In this document: positions 1-6,137 of the stretch, in pieces
Layout of the letters: every line of letters starts with the position of its first letter
Numbering within the stretch: the first letter of the stretch is position 1
Program-made: the position numbers and the translations under genes
Assembly: GCA_026713345.1 (NCBI GenBank)
Contig: JAPOOQ010000408.1
Location: 1-6,965 of the forward strand
From: Gemmatimonadota bacterium
Lineage (GTDB): Bacteria; Gemmatimonadota; Gemmatimonadetes; Longimicrobiales; Gaopeijiaceae
Reading direction: 5' to 3'
DNA: 6,965 nucleotides
The notes under the pieces: generated by a model
Databases searched by the model: none
Seen by the model: only the letters and a program-made list of their open reading frames with translations
What the model was told of the DNA's origin: nothing

Positions 1-1173
1 GCCGTCACCGTCTCCATTACCATCACCGTCGCCATCGCCATCCCCGTCTCCGTCGCCATCACTGTCGCCATCACTGTCCTCGTCCCCATCGCCATCACTG
101 TCCTCGTCCCCATCGCTATCGCCACCACCGTCTCCGTCACCATCACCGTCTCCGTCCCCATCACCGTCCCCGTCGCCATCTTCGTTACCGTCGCCATCAC
201 CGTCCCCGTCACCATCTTCGTCGCCATCACCATCCCCGTCATCACCGTTCCCGTCATCACCGTTCCCGTCGCCGCCACCGTTGTTCACGCCGTCGTTATC
301 GACGAGCGAGACCATCGCCGTTGACGGGTTGTCCGCCATCACACCGCAACCGATGGCGCCGATGGTCAGCGCGACCGACTCCTGGTCGTCATCGGCTTCG
401 TCGTCTTCAGCCATCACCGTAATGGTCGACCGCGTCTCACCTTCGTCAAAAACGACCCCATTCTCCAGATAGTCTCCTTCGTGCATCAAAACGAAGTCTT
501 CGAACTTGGCTCCTCCGTACGTCTCGATTTCGATCGGGACATAGACGGTGGTCGCGGGATTCCCGGTCAATTCGAGCTCCACCTGCGCCGGGGAGCCACC
601 CTCCGTTGCCTCGTAGTTGGCCTTCATGAAGGACACGGCCAGGTCTGGATAGGTAGGCGGCGGGTCCGTAGCGGTCAGCTGGATCTGAACCGTATCGCCT
701 CTGGACCACTGGACCGTACTCGGGCCGAGCCACTTGAAGCTGGCGCCGCACCCATTCCTGTGGTACGCCGCGCTCAGTGGGAGATTGACGGATCCCACCG
801 AGAGCGTCATGCCCTCGTGGTTGGGGAGCGCGGCGTCCACGTGGAAGGACAGGTCCTTCAAAACAGCGTTTCGCCAGAGACCCCTCACCCGGATGGGGTG
901 ACCGTATGTGAACTGGTCGCTGCTGATCGAACCCCACCGTTCGTAATCGTTCGTCCATCCGTCCCAACTCACCCCCCACCTGCAATCTTCGCCGCTCAGT
1001 TGGCAGTTGTCGCCGACGATCATCTCGGCGGACCAGATGATTCTCGCCTGGCCCTGGAGGACCGTGTTTCCGCCGTATCCGGGAAGGGTCGCAAGTGCGA
1101 GAATGGCCCCGAGGAGAGCAAGGACGCCGCGATTGCGGCCCGATCGTCCCTGTCGAGATGTCACGGCTGGCAT
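1..1173 (-). CDS. Secreted Calx-beta domain protein with Asp/Gly-rich tail (3' end outside window)
   Basis: The minus-strand frame from ATG 1173 stays open for 391 codons and leaves the window without a stop. Residues 1-16 are basic (R7, R10, R13, R15) and 17-30 are hydrophobic (VLALLGAILALATL), a typical signal peptide, so export is expected. Residues ~43-167 (IIWSAEM ... WSRGDTVQIQLT) look like a beta-sandwich module that often precedes adhesin-type domains in environmental bacteria; it carries three Cys (56, 64, 142). Residues ~177-294 fit a Calx-beta domain: YEATEGG near 187, the acidic run EDDEADDDQE near 256-265, and a terminal VDND at 291-294. These acidic residues normally bind calcium. 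From residue 295 onward the protein is almost only Asp, Gly, Asn, Glu and Ser. ATG 1173 was chosen because it starts the signal peptide cleanly; GTG 1191 is an in-frame alternative, and neither has a strong ribosome binding site. Function is probably calcium-dependent surface or matrix attachment (inference). What follows the tail is unseen. Confidence 0.8.
   Translation of the reverse strand, partial: MPAVTSRQGRSGRNRGVLALLGAILALATLPGYGGNTVLQGQARIIWSAEMIVGDNCQLSGEDCRWGVSWDGWTNDYERWGSISSDQFTYGHPIRVRGLWRNAVLKDLSFHVDAALPNHEGMTLSVGSVNLPLSAAYHRNGCGASFKWLGPSTVQWSRGDTVQIQLTATDPPPTYPDLAVSFMKANYEATEGGSPAQVELELTGNPATTVYVPIEIETYGGAKFEDFVLMHEGDYLENGVVFDEGETRSTITVMAEDDEADDDQESVALTIGAIGCGVMADNPSTAMVSLVDNDGVNNGGGDGNGDDGNGDDGDGDGDEDGDGDGDGDGNEDGDGDGDGDGDGDGDGDGGGDSDGDEDSDGDGDEDSDGDSDGDGDGDGDGDGDGNGDGDG
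67..114. repeat. Perfect 24-bp tandem duplication inside the Asp-Gly tract
   Basis: Positions 67-90 and 91-114 are identical over all 24 bases, including wobble positions. The unit is eight codons long, so the reading frame is kept. Identity at wobble positions contrasts with the degenerate repeats around it and indicates a recent duplication by slippage or unequal exchange. Confidence 0.85.
237..266. repeat. Perfect 15-bp tandem duplication at the start of the Asp-Gly tract
   Basis: Positions 237-251 and 252-266 are identical 15-base units (five codons, giving two Asn-Gly-Asp-Asp type motifs). As with the 24-bp unit, the frame is preserved, so copy-number change would lengthen or shorten the tail without breaking the protein. 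Confidence 0.8.
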
Positions 1174-1322
1174 CCGCAGGGAAGCCGACACCGACCGGGC
1201 GGCGGTGTGTGGGAGTAGGTGACGGGGGCACCTCGACAGGGGCCGACCACCACTCCCGGCAACAGGCCCATCATTAATTCCAGCAAAGCGCAACCCCGCG
1301 ACGAAGCGTCCATCCTGAATGG

Positions 1323-1336
1323 TAAACAAATGTTTA
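1323..1336. promoter_or_regulatory. AT-rich palindrome TAAACA-AA-TGTTTA, possible operator
   Basis: A perfect 6-bp inverted repeat (TAAACA, 2-base centre, TGTTTA) sits about 150 bases upstream of the Calx-beta start codon. It stands out because the flanking sequence is strongly GC-rich. Its size and symmetry suit a dimeric regulator. No regulator is encoded in view and no matching motif family is claimed. Confidence 0.35.
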
Positions 1337-1430
1337 TTTCCCAGCAAGGCAATCCCCCCTCACCCCAGTTATCCCCATTGACGGCACCGGCGAGCAACCG
1401 GCGGTGACCAAAATCCGCCCCCGCCTCCCC

Positions 1431-1468
1431 CCGAGTCGGCATTAGTCCGACTACATACGACTACTCGG
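1431..1468. repeat. Nested, mutually exclusive inverted repeats
   Basis: AGTCGG (1434-1439) pairs with CCGACT (1447-1452) across a 7-base loop. CCGAGT (1431-1436) can instead pair with ACTCGG (1463-1468). The left arms overlap at 1434-1436, so the two stems exclude each other. CGACTAC also occurs twice as a direct repeat (1448-1454 and 1458-1464). The region lies ~165-200 bases downstream of the minus-strand transporter, so it could be a 3' end structure, an attenuator-like fold in the Calx-beta leader, or a protein site. Confidence 0.4.
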
Positions 1469-1631
1469 TCATTCCATTGCAGCCGCAACTGTCTTCCAGA
1501 AGTCCGTGGACGTTGGGCCCATGGCACTCAAGCGGTCTCCCACGGTCTCCTGGCGGGATTCCTACCCCGATCCGTTCGAAAGGATCCCCCCGAGCCGCGC
1601 TCCGCTTTCAGCCCACAGCTCGCTCCCGCGG

Positions 1632-2990
1632 TCAGCCCCGGATCCGGCGGGCCTGCGCCCTCCCCATCCCCATCGACAGCGCGATCCACATGGCAGCGAG
1701 AGGCGCAGTCGACATCGCCACCCACGCCAGCGTCAACCCCAGCACCGCGAACAAGCCGTCGATCCCGGCTCCGGCGGCGTCCCCGAAACGGTACAGGAAG
1801 ACATCGACGACGGGCTTCGCCTTGTACTTCTCGGACGGCGTCACCACACCGAAAAGCGTCTCCCGGGAGGGCCGTGAAATGGCGTAACGGGTCGCCCGGT
1901 GCAAGGCCTGGAAGATCAGCATGACCCCGTAGACCGGCCAGACCGCAAGCACGACGAACCCGGCCAGGGTCACCAGAGGAAGGATCGCCAGCGTCCAGCC
2001 CACCCCCACCTTGCGGATGAGGTGGGTGGTTATGAACACCTGCGTGATGAGGGTCAGGAGCTGTGCGACGTAGTCGAACAGTGCGAAGCTCGCCACCAGC
2101 TGGCTGAAGGTGTCCGACTCGTTCAGGATGATGTTCGCCTGGGTGAAGTAGATGATGGTGTTGCTGACCGCCATGAACACGACCCAGAGTCCGACGCCGA
2201 GCAGGTAGGGTGAGGTGACGACGGCCCAGGCCCCCTCCCAGAAGGTGCCCCCGATCTCGCCCTCTCCGCCCGGAGCGGCCTGGCGACCCGCGTCACCCAG
2301 CGAGGAAGACTCCGAACGTCTCGCCATCCTGTCGAGCACCAGCATGACCGCCACAGCCAGGCAGAAGCAGGCGGCGCCCATGAGCATCAGGCCCGCGGGC
2401 AGGTAGGGCGAATCGGTGAGGTTGCTGATCACGTTGGCCATCCACCCTCCGACAAGCGCCCCCAGGGTGCCGCCGATGCCCACGAATGCAAAGAGCCGCT
2501 TGCCCTGATGCACATCGAAGATGTCCACCATGAACGCCCAGAAGACGCTAGTGGTGAACAGGTTTACCACGGTCAGCCAGACGTAGAAGGTGCGGCCGAT
2601 ACCCAGGGACAGCCCCGTCTGGGCGTCGGTGCCGATCAGCCCCCCCCCGGATCGCACATCGGCGATCAGCAGGACGGCGAACCCGATCAGGCACGCCACC
2701 ACGAAGAGGTACGCGACCGGGATGAAGCGGCGCCGGTTCATGCGCGCCACCACCCCGCCGAAGATGAGCACCGCCACCAGCGCCGTGACGGAAGTCACCA
2801 CGAAGAGCCAGCGCAACTCGTCCATTCCGCGCGCGACGCCCATCGCCTCGCGCACCGGCCGCAGGAAGAAGTAGCCGCACAGGACCAGGAAGAAGAAGAG
2901 CGCGGACATGCAGGCGAGAGGGAATTCGCCGCGCCTGATGTTGAGCAACCACCCCAGAAGATCCGGTTCCTGCCGTGAGTCTCCCTTCAC
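1632..2990 (-). CDS. 12-TM transporter related to ATP/ADP (NTP/NDP) translocases, copy A
   Basis: A 452-aa integral inner-membrane protein with about twelve hydrophobic segments in two halves. Six lie between residues ~24 and 220, a polar charged loop spans ~221-250, and the rest run from ~260 to 443. Features pointing to the Npt/AAA translocase branch of the MFS-like transporters are RPVRE at 44-48 after TM1, NLF..SVFW.FM.DI at 143-157, KRLFAFVGIGGTLG at 164-177, and the late block with KYKAK at 388-392 followed by D396 and YRFGD at 400-404. Characterised members exchange ATP for ADP or import nucleotides; free-living relatives are poorly characterised, so the substrate is not assigned. The start is GTG 2990, supported by a perfect AGGAGG seven bases upstream. 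It is divergent from, and paralogous to, the gene at 3232-4569. Confidence 0.85.
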   Translation of the reverse strand: MKGDSRQEPDLLGWLLNIRRGEFPLACMSALFFFLVLCGYFFLRPVREAMGVARGMDELRWLFVVTSVTALVAVLIFGGVVARMNRRRFIPVAYLFVVACLIGFAVLLIADVRSGGGLIGTDAQTGLSLGIGRTFYVWLTVVNLFTTSVFWAFMVDIFDVHQGKRLFAFVGIGGTLGALVGGWMANVISNLTDSPYLPAGLMLMGAACFCLAVAVMLVLDRMARRSESSSLGDAGRQAAPGGEGEIGGTFWEGAWAVVTSPYLLGVGLWVVFMAVSNTIIYFTQANIILNESDTFSQLVASFALFDYVAQLLTLITQVFITTHLIRKVGVGWTLAILPLVTLAGFVVLAVWPVYGVMLIFQALHRATRYAISRPSRETLFGVVTPSEKYKAKPVVDVFLYRFGDAAGAGIDGLFAVLGLTLAWVAMSTAPLAAMWIALSMGMGRAQARRIRG

Positions 2991-3231
2991 CCGTGCACCT
3001 CCTGTGGCAACCCTTACGTTGCGTCAGGGTTTGGCACCCCGTCGCCTGCGATTGTCGATATCGTTACCGGCGAGGTGGGCCGCCGGGATTGACATCCCCG
3101 AAAAGAAGTCCGTCGGACACCAGAAGCAAGCTGCCGCGGCTGCGACTCCTGCCGCGGTCCGCCGCGCCGCAAGCGGTTGCCCGTGTTCAACCGCTCTTGC
3201 TGGCCATCCTGCCTCGCCGCACATTCGTCGC
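2991..3231. promoter_or_regulatory. Shared control region of the divergent transporter pair
   Basis: This 241-bp gap separates two paralogues transcribed away from each other, so both promoters should lie here. Visible elements: an inverted repeat AACCCT (3009-3014) / AGGGTT (3026-3031) with an 11-base loop, just upstream of the copy A ribosome binding site; an 8-bp palindrome CGATATCG (3056-3063); a perfect -35-like TTGACA on the plus strand (3089-3094) with no good -10 at 16-18 bases; and a 9-bp direct repeat CTGCCGCGG (3131-3139 and 3150-3158). None is sufficient alone to define a promoter. Confidence 0.45.
2998..3003 (-). promoter_or_regulatory. Strong ribosome binding site fixing the GTG start at 2990
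   Basis: On the minus strand a perfect AGGAGG ends seven bases before GTG 2990. This decides the start in the absence of an ATG and implies efficient translation, in contrast to the divergent paralogue, which has no visible ribosome binding site. Confidence 0.8.
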
Positions 3232-4569
3232 GTGAATCCTCCCCCGCCAGATCCCTCACGTTCGAATCCCGGCACCGGCCTGCTGGCAATCCGCCTCACG
3301 GGTGTCCGCCCCGAAGAGGCCCGCATCGTCCTGCTGTCGGCCGCGTACTTCTTCTGCCTCCTGTCGGCCTACTACGTGATCCGCCCCATCCGGGACCAGT
3401 TCGGCGTCGCGGGCGGGCCCCAGGACCTGCCCCCGCTTTTCACCGCCACGCTGGCCGTAATGCTCATCGCGCATCCGGTCTTCACGTCCATCGTTTCGCG
3501 GTGGCCGCGGAGGAGGTTCGTAACCGTCACCTACCGCTTCTTCATGGTGTGCTTGCTGGCTTTCTACGTCCTTCTTCAGGCTGTGCCGTCGGGCAGCACC
3601 CCGTGGGTGTGGGTGGGACGGTCCTTCTTCGTGTGGACCAGCGTCTTCAACCTCTTCGTGGTCTCCGTCTTCTGGTCCTTCATGACGGACATCTACCGGG
3701 AGCGAGACAGCCGGCGCCTTTTCGGTCTCATCGGCGTCGGCGGGACACTCGGCGGGATCGTCGGATCGTCGATTACGGCATTCCTTGTCGAGGTCGTCAG
3801 CGTGCCGAACCTGTTCTGGTTCTCGATTCTGCTACTCGAGGGCGCGGTTCTCTGCGTCAAGGCGCTGGACCGCCGCGTCGGCGCACAGTCCGGCCCGAAA
3901 ACGGATGGCGGACGCGATGGTCCCCGTCCCGCGCCCGGCTCCGTCATCGGCGGCTCCGCCCTCGAGGGCATCAAGCGGGTCGCATCCTCGCCCTATCTCC
4001 TGGGCATCTGCGCCTTCATGCTGCTCTTCACGTTCGGGTCCACCTTTCTGTACTACATGCTGGGCGAATTCGTCTCGGGGATCTTCGTGGCGCCCGAGGC
4101 AAGAGCCGCGGTCTACGCCCGCCTCGACCTCGCCGTAAACACGCTGACGCTCGTCACGCAACTGTTCCTCACCGGGCGCATCCTCAAGTGGCTGGGTGTC
4201 GGGCTCACCCTGGCAATCCTTCCGCTTGTCAGCATCATCGGCTTCCTGTCGCTGGGTGCGGCACCGATCTTCGCGGTCTTTGTGGTTTTCTGGGTCCTCA
4301 GGCGTGGTGTGAACTTCGCGGTCGCGATCCCGGCGCGCGAAGTGCTCTTCACCGTGCTGCGCCGCCGGGACAAGTACAAGGCCAAGAACTTCAACGACAC
4401 CGTGGTCTATCGCACGGGCGACCTGGCAGGCATCTGGTCGTTCAACGGCCTGGGCGCACTCGGCCTGACCACGGCCGCGATGGCATGGTCGGTGGTGCCG
4501 GTGGCGGGGGTGTGGCTGGTGGTCGCGCTGTGGCTGGGGAGGCGGCAGAAGGGGCTGGCGGGGGGGTAG
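3232..4569 (+). CDS. 12-TM transporter related to ATP/ADP (NTP/NDP) translocases, copy B
   Basis: A 445-aa inner-membrane protein, colinear with the minus-strand copy A along its whole length. Shared blocks: RPIRD at 51-55, NLF..SVFW.FM.DI at 140-154, RRLFGLIGVGGTLG at 161-174, SPYLLG at 253-258, LTLVTQLFLT at 305-314, VGLTLAILPLV at 323-333, and KYKAK at 381-385 followed by D389 and YRTGD at 393-397. A hydrophilic loop rich in Gly, Pro and Arg (~213-240) separates the halves. The same family caveat applies: an exchanger or importer of nucleotides or a related anion, substrate unknown. The frame is open far upstream, but that part would overlap copy A and reads like non-coding sequence. GTG 3232 gives an N-terminus matching copy A, although no ribosome binding site is seen, so the start is less certain than the rest. 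Confidence 0.82.
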   Translation: MNPPPPDPSRSNPGTGLLAIRLTGVRPEEARIVLLSAAYFFCLLSAYYVIRPIRDQFGVAGGPQDLPPLFTATLAVMLIAHPVFTSIVSRWPRRRFVTVTYRFFMVCLLAFYVLLQAVPSGSTPWVWVGRSFFVWTSVFNLFVVSVFWSFMTDIYRERDSRRLFGLIGVGGTLGGIVGSSITAFLVEVVSVPNLFWFSILLLEGAVLCVKALDRRVGAQSGPKTDGGRDGPRPAPGSVIGGSALEGIKRVASSPYLLGICAFMLLFTFGSTFLYYMLGEFVSGIFVAPEARAAVYARLDLAVNTLTLVTQLFLTGRILKWLGVGLTLAILPLVSIIGFLSLGAAPIFAVFVVFWVLRRGVNFAVAIPAREVLFTVLRRRDKYKAKNFNDTVVYRTGDLAGIWSFNGLGALGLTTAAMAWSVVPVAGVWLVVALWLGRRQKGLAGG

Positions 4570-4586
4570 ACGACCCTCACCCCCCC
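4560..4586. terminator. Bidirectional hairpin across two convergent stop codons
   Basis: GGGGGGGT (4560-4567) is a perfect inverted repeat of ACCCCCCC (4579-4586), with an 11-base loop. The left arm includes the T of the copy B stop TAG; the right arm reaches the last base of the acyl-CoA dehydrogenase TAG on the other strand. It lies in the only 16 bases between convergent genes, so it could end transcription both ways. It lacks a T tract on either side, so it is not a classical intrinsic terminator. Confidence 0.45.
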
Positions 4587-5770
4587 TAAAACGCCGAAAC
4601 CCCCGTGATCGTCTGTCCCAGGATCAGCGAGTGGACATCGTGCGTCCCTTCGTACGTGTAGACCGACTCCAGGTTGGCCATGTGGCGCATGGACGAGTAC
4701 TCGGCGAGAATGCCGTTGGCGCCGAGAAGCCGACGCGCCTCGCGGGCGATGTTGCATGCCATGTCGACGTTGGCGCGCTTCGCGAGGCTCACCTGCTGCG
4801 GGGTCATCGTGCCTTCGTCCTTGAGGCGCCCCAGTCGGTGGCAGAGAAGCTGGCCCTGCGTGATCGAGGTCAGCATGTCCGCGAGGCGCACCTGCTGGAT
4901 CTGCTTGCCGCCGATGGTGCCCTCGAACATGACACGGGTGCCCGCGTAGCTCGCCGCTTCGTGGAAGCAGCCCATCGCCGCCCCGACCGCGCCCCACGAG
5001 ATGCCGTAGCGGGCCTGGGTCAGACACATCAGGGGACTCTTGAGGCCGGTCGAACCCGGCATCAGCGCGTCTTCGGGCAGGTGAACGTCGTCCAGGACCA
5101 GCTCGCTCGTGTCCGACGCCAGCAGCGACAGTTTGCCCTTCTGGTCGCGGGCGCTGAAGCCGGGGGTATCGGTGGGGACGACGAAGCCGCGGATGCCCTT
5201 CGTGTCGCCGGGCTCCCGGGTCTGGGCCCAGATCACCGCGATGTCGGCCATCGAACCGTTCGTGATCCACATCTTGGTGCCGTTGAGCACCCAACCGTCG
5301 GCGGTGCGGCGGGCCCGGGTGATCATGCCGGCCGGGTTGGAGCCGTAGTCGGGCTCGGTGAGGCCGAAGCAGCCGATCCTGTCGGCGGATGCGAGGGCGG
5401 GCAGCCAGGTGCGGCGGTGCTCCTCGCTCCCGAAGGCGTGAATGGGGTACATGACGAGCGCGCCCTGGACGGACGCGAAGGAGCGGATCCCGGAATCGCC
5501 GCGCTCCAGCTCCTGCATGATGAGACCGTAGGCGACGTTGTTCAGCCCCGCGCAGCCGTACTCCTCGGGCAGATTCGCCCCCAGCACCCCCAGCTCCCCG
5601 ATCTCGGGGATCAGTTCGGTGGGGAAGCGGCCGGCCACGTAGGCGTCGCCGATCAGCGGAACGAGCCGCTCCTCGACCCAGTCGCGGATCGTGTCGCGCA
5701 CCATGCGCTCCTCTTCCGTGAGGAGGGCGTCGATATCGTAGAAGTCCAGGCCTTCGAACCTTGCGGCCAT
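4586..5770 (-). CDS. gcdH: Acyl-CoA dehydrogenase, glutaryl-CoA dehydrogenase-like
   Basis: A 394-aa cytoplasmic flavoprotein of full family length. Glutaryl-CoA dehydrogenase oxidises and decarboxylates glutaryl-CoA to crotonyl-CoA in lysine, tryptophan and some aromatic degradation routes, passing electrons to ETF. Evidence: the N-terminal helical domain has NLPEEYGCAGL near 66-76; QELERGDSGIRSFASVQG (86-103) matches the substrate-site region of this subfamily, with R96 and S97 at the positions of human Arg94/Ser95; CFGLTEPDYGSNPAGM (134-149) and KMWITNGSMAD (166-176) are the flavin-binding strands; TYEGTHD (372-378) carries the catalytic base E374; and the ending ILGQTITGVSAF is characteristic. 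ATG 5770 is set by AGGAGA eight bases upstream; the open frame further upstream overlaps the preceding gene. It is the last gene of the operon, 37 bases after the zinc-ribbon gene. A related short- or branched-chain acyl-CoA substrate cannot be excluded. Confidence 0.88.
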   Translation of the reverse strand: MAARFEGLDFYDIDALLTEEERMVRDTIRDWVEERLVPLIGDAYVAGRFPTELIPEIGELGVLGANLPEEYGCAGLNNVAYGLIMQELERGDSGIRSFASVQGALVMYPIHAFGSEEHRRTWLPALASADRIGCFGLTEPDYGSNPAGMITRARRTADGWVLNGTKMWITNGSMADIAVIWAQTREPGDTKGIRGFVVPTDTPGFSARDQKGKLSLLASDTSELVLDDVHLPEDALMPGSTGLKSPLMCLTQARYGISWGAVGAAMGCFHEAASYAGTRVMFEGTIGGKQIQQVRLADMLTSITQGQLLCHRLGRLKDEGTMTPQQVSLAKRANVDMACNIAREARRLLGANGILAEYSSMRHMANLESVYTYEGTHDVHSLILGQTITGVSAF

Positions 5771-5778
5771 TGCAAGTG

Positions 5779-5784
5779 TCTCCT
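5779..5784 (-). promoter_or_regulatory. Ribosome binding site of the acyl-CoA dehydrogenase
   Basis: AGGAGA on the minus strand lies eight bases before ATG 5770. It picks this start over a frame that stays open to 6076 and would add 102 residues of low-complexity, Arg/Ser-rich sequence antisense to no family motif. Confidence 0.7.
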
Positions 5785-5807
5785 GTGGGTGCCCGTGGAA
5801 TCTGCCC

Positions 5808-6137
5808 TCAGCGGGGCCGTTTGCGGAAGCGCAGGCGGCCGTACCAGAACTCGGTAGCGATTCGCGAGCAGAGCCAGAAGGCGGCCAGCACGGCGCCGAT
5901 CCAGCCGCCGAGCAGGATCGTCGGCTGCACCACGAGAAAGATCCAGGCCGCGAGTGCCACGGCAATCCCCCCGCCAAACTTCCACCCCACCCGCTTCGCG
6001 CTCGCCCGCGCCGCCGCAATGCACTCCTCGCACCAGAGGTGCCGGTCCAGCTCGGTCGAGCGGAAGACCTCTTCACAGCTGGCGCAGGAGAAGTCGCCCG
6101 CGATGTCCGGGAGCCGCCCGGCCCGCACCCCGATCAC
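5808..6137 (-). CDS. Small zinc-ribbon membrane protein
   Basis: A 109-aa protein not recognised as a named family. Residues C18-x2-C21 and C36-x2-C39 form a likely four-Cys zinc ribbon. Two hydrophobic stretches follow, about 52-69 and 70-90, joined by a short turn at TILLGG, so the protein is probably a membrane hairpin with the zinc ribbon and the basic tail (RLRFRKRPR) on the cytoplasmic side. It sits in the same direction between isocitrate dehydrogenase and the acyl-CoA dehydrogenase, 37 bases before the latter. The start is uncertain: GTG 6137 overlaps the TGA of a mini-ORF by four bases and lies in a 17-bp repeat, and GTG 6128 is an alternative; neither has a clear ribosome binding site. 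It could be a regulator, a chaperone-like partner or a passenger gene; nothing visible decides this. Confidence 0.7.
   Translation of the reverse strand: MIGVRAGRLPDIAGDFSCASCEEVFRSTELDRHLWCEECIAAARASAKRVGWKFGGGIAVALAAWIFLVVQPTILLGGWIGAVLAAFWLCSRIATEFWYGRLRFRKRPR

Larger units (their letters stand above)
1..291 (-). repeat. Hexanucleotide-type repeat tract coding for (Asp-Gly)n
   Basis: On the minus strand the tract is a degenerate 6-nt repeat, GAYGGN, in frame with the Calx-beta gene, giving alternating Asp and Gly with scattered Asn, Glu and Ser. Third bases vary freely while the amino-acid pattern holds, which points to selection on the protein rather than only recent slippage. Similar acidic D-G-D-N/S-D-G strings occur in thrombospondin type 3 and other calcium-binding linkers. 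The tract continues past the left edge, so its full length is unknown. Confidence 0.85.
1174..1631. other. Intergenic region between transporter stop and Calx-beta gene start
   Basis: This 458-bp stretch has no convincing gene. Short frames here lack a ribosome binding site and family resemblance, and one runs into the Calx-beta start in another frame. It should hold the 3' untranslated region of the minus-strand transporter and the promoter of the Calx-beta gene. It is less GC-rich around 1273-1340, where a 14-bp palindrome lies. Other structure: competing hairpins at 1431-1468, a weak 5-bp stem (GATCC 1569-1573 with GGATC 1582-1586) downstream of the transporter, and a short direct repeat CGGTCTCC near 1532-1551. 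No clear intrinsic terminator or consensus promoter was found. Confidence 0.6.

Noticed and set aside
1..291. Regular short repeats resembling a CRISPR array or satellite
   Set aside because: There are no alternating repeats and unique spacers; the period is 6 nt and codes in frame for Asp-Gly, continuous with the Calx-beta gene.
481..1218. A 245-codon plus-strand frame antisense to the Calx-beta gene
   Set aside because: It is a typical GC-rich antisense shadow: no motifs, no ribosome binding site and no hydrophobic signal.
446..1231. A 261-codon minus-strand frame overlapping the Calx-beta gene
   Set aside because: It is Arg/Pro-rich with no family resemblance and lies in another frame over a gene that has a signal peptide and a recognisable domain.
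1545..1600. Possible tRNA remnant around GATCCGTTCGAAAGGATC
   Set aside because: A TTCGAA core is present, but no acceptor stem, anticodon arm or correct spacing can be built.
3089..3094. Perfect TTGACA as a promoter for copy B
   Set aside because: No acceptable -10 hexamer lies 15-18 bases downstream, and its distance to the start leaves a long leader; it is kept only as a note in the control-region entry.
2908..3231. Upstream extension of the copy B transporter in the same open frame
   Set aside because: It would overlap the copy A coding region, reads as low-complexity basic sequence, and has no counterpart in copy A.
3177..4589. A 470-codon plus-strand frame across copy B
   Set aside because: It is Arg/His/Pro-rich and shifted relative to a frame with clear transporter motifs and membrane segments.
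4631..5857. A 408-codon plus-strand frame opposite the acyl-CoA dehydrogenase
   Set aside because: It is the antisense of a well-conserved enzyme; its composition mirrors that gene and it has no motif of its own.
5771..6076. 102-residue N-terminal extension of the acyl-CoA dehydrogenase
   Set aside because: It overlaps the zinc-ribbon gene, lacks family similarity, and the ATG at 5770 has its own ribosome binding site and gives normal family length.
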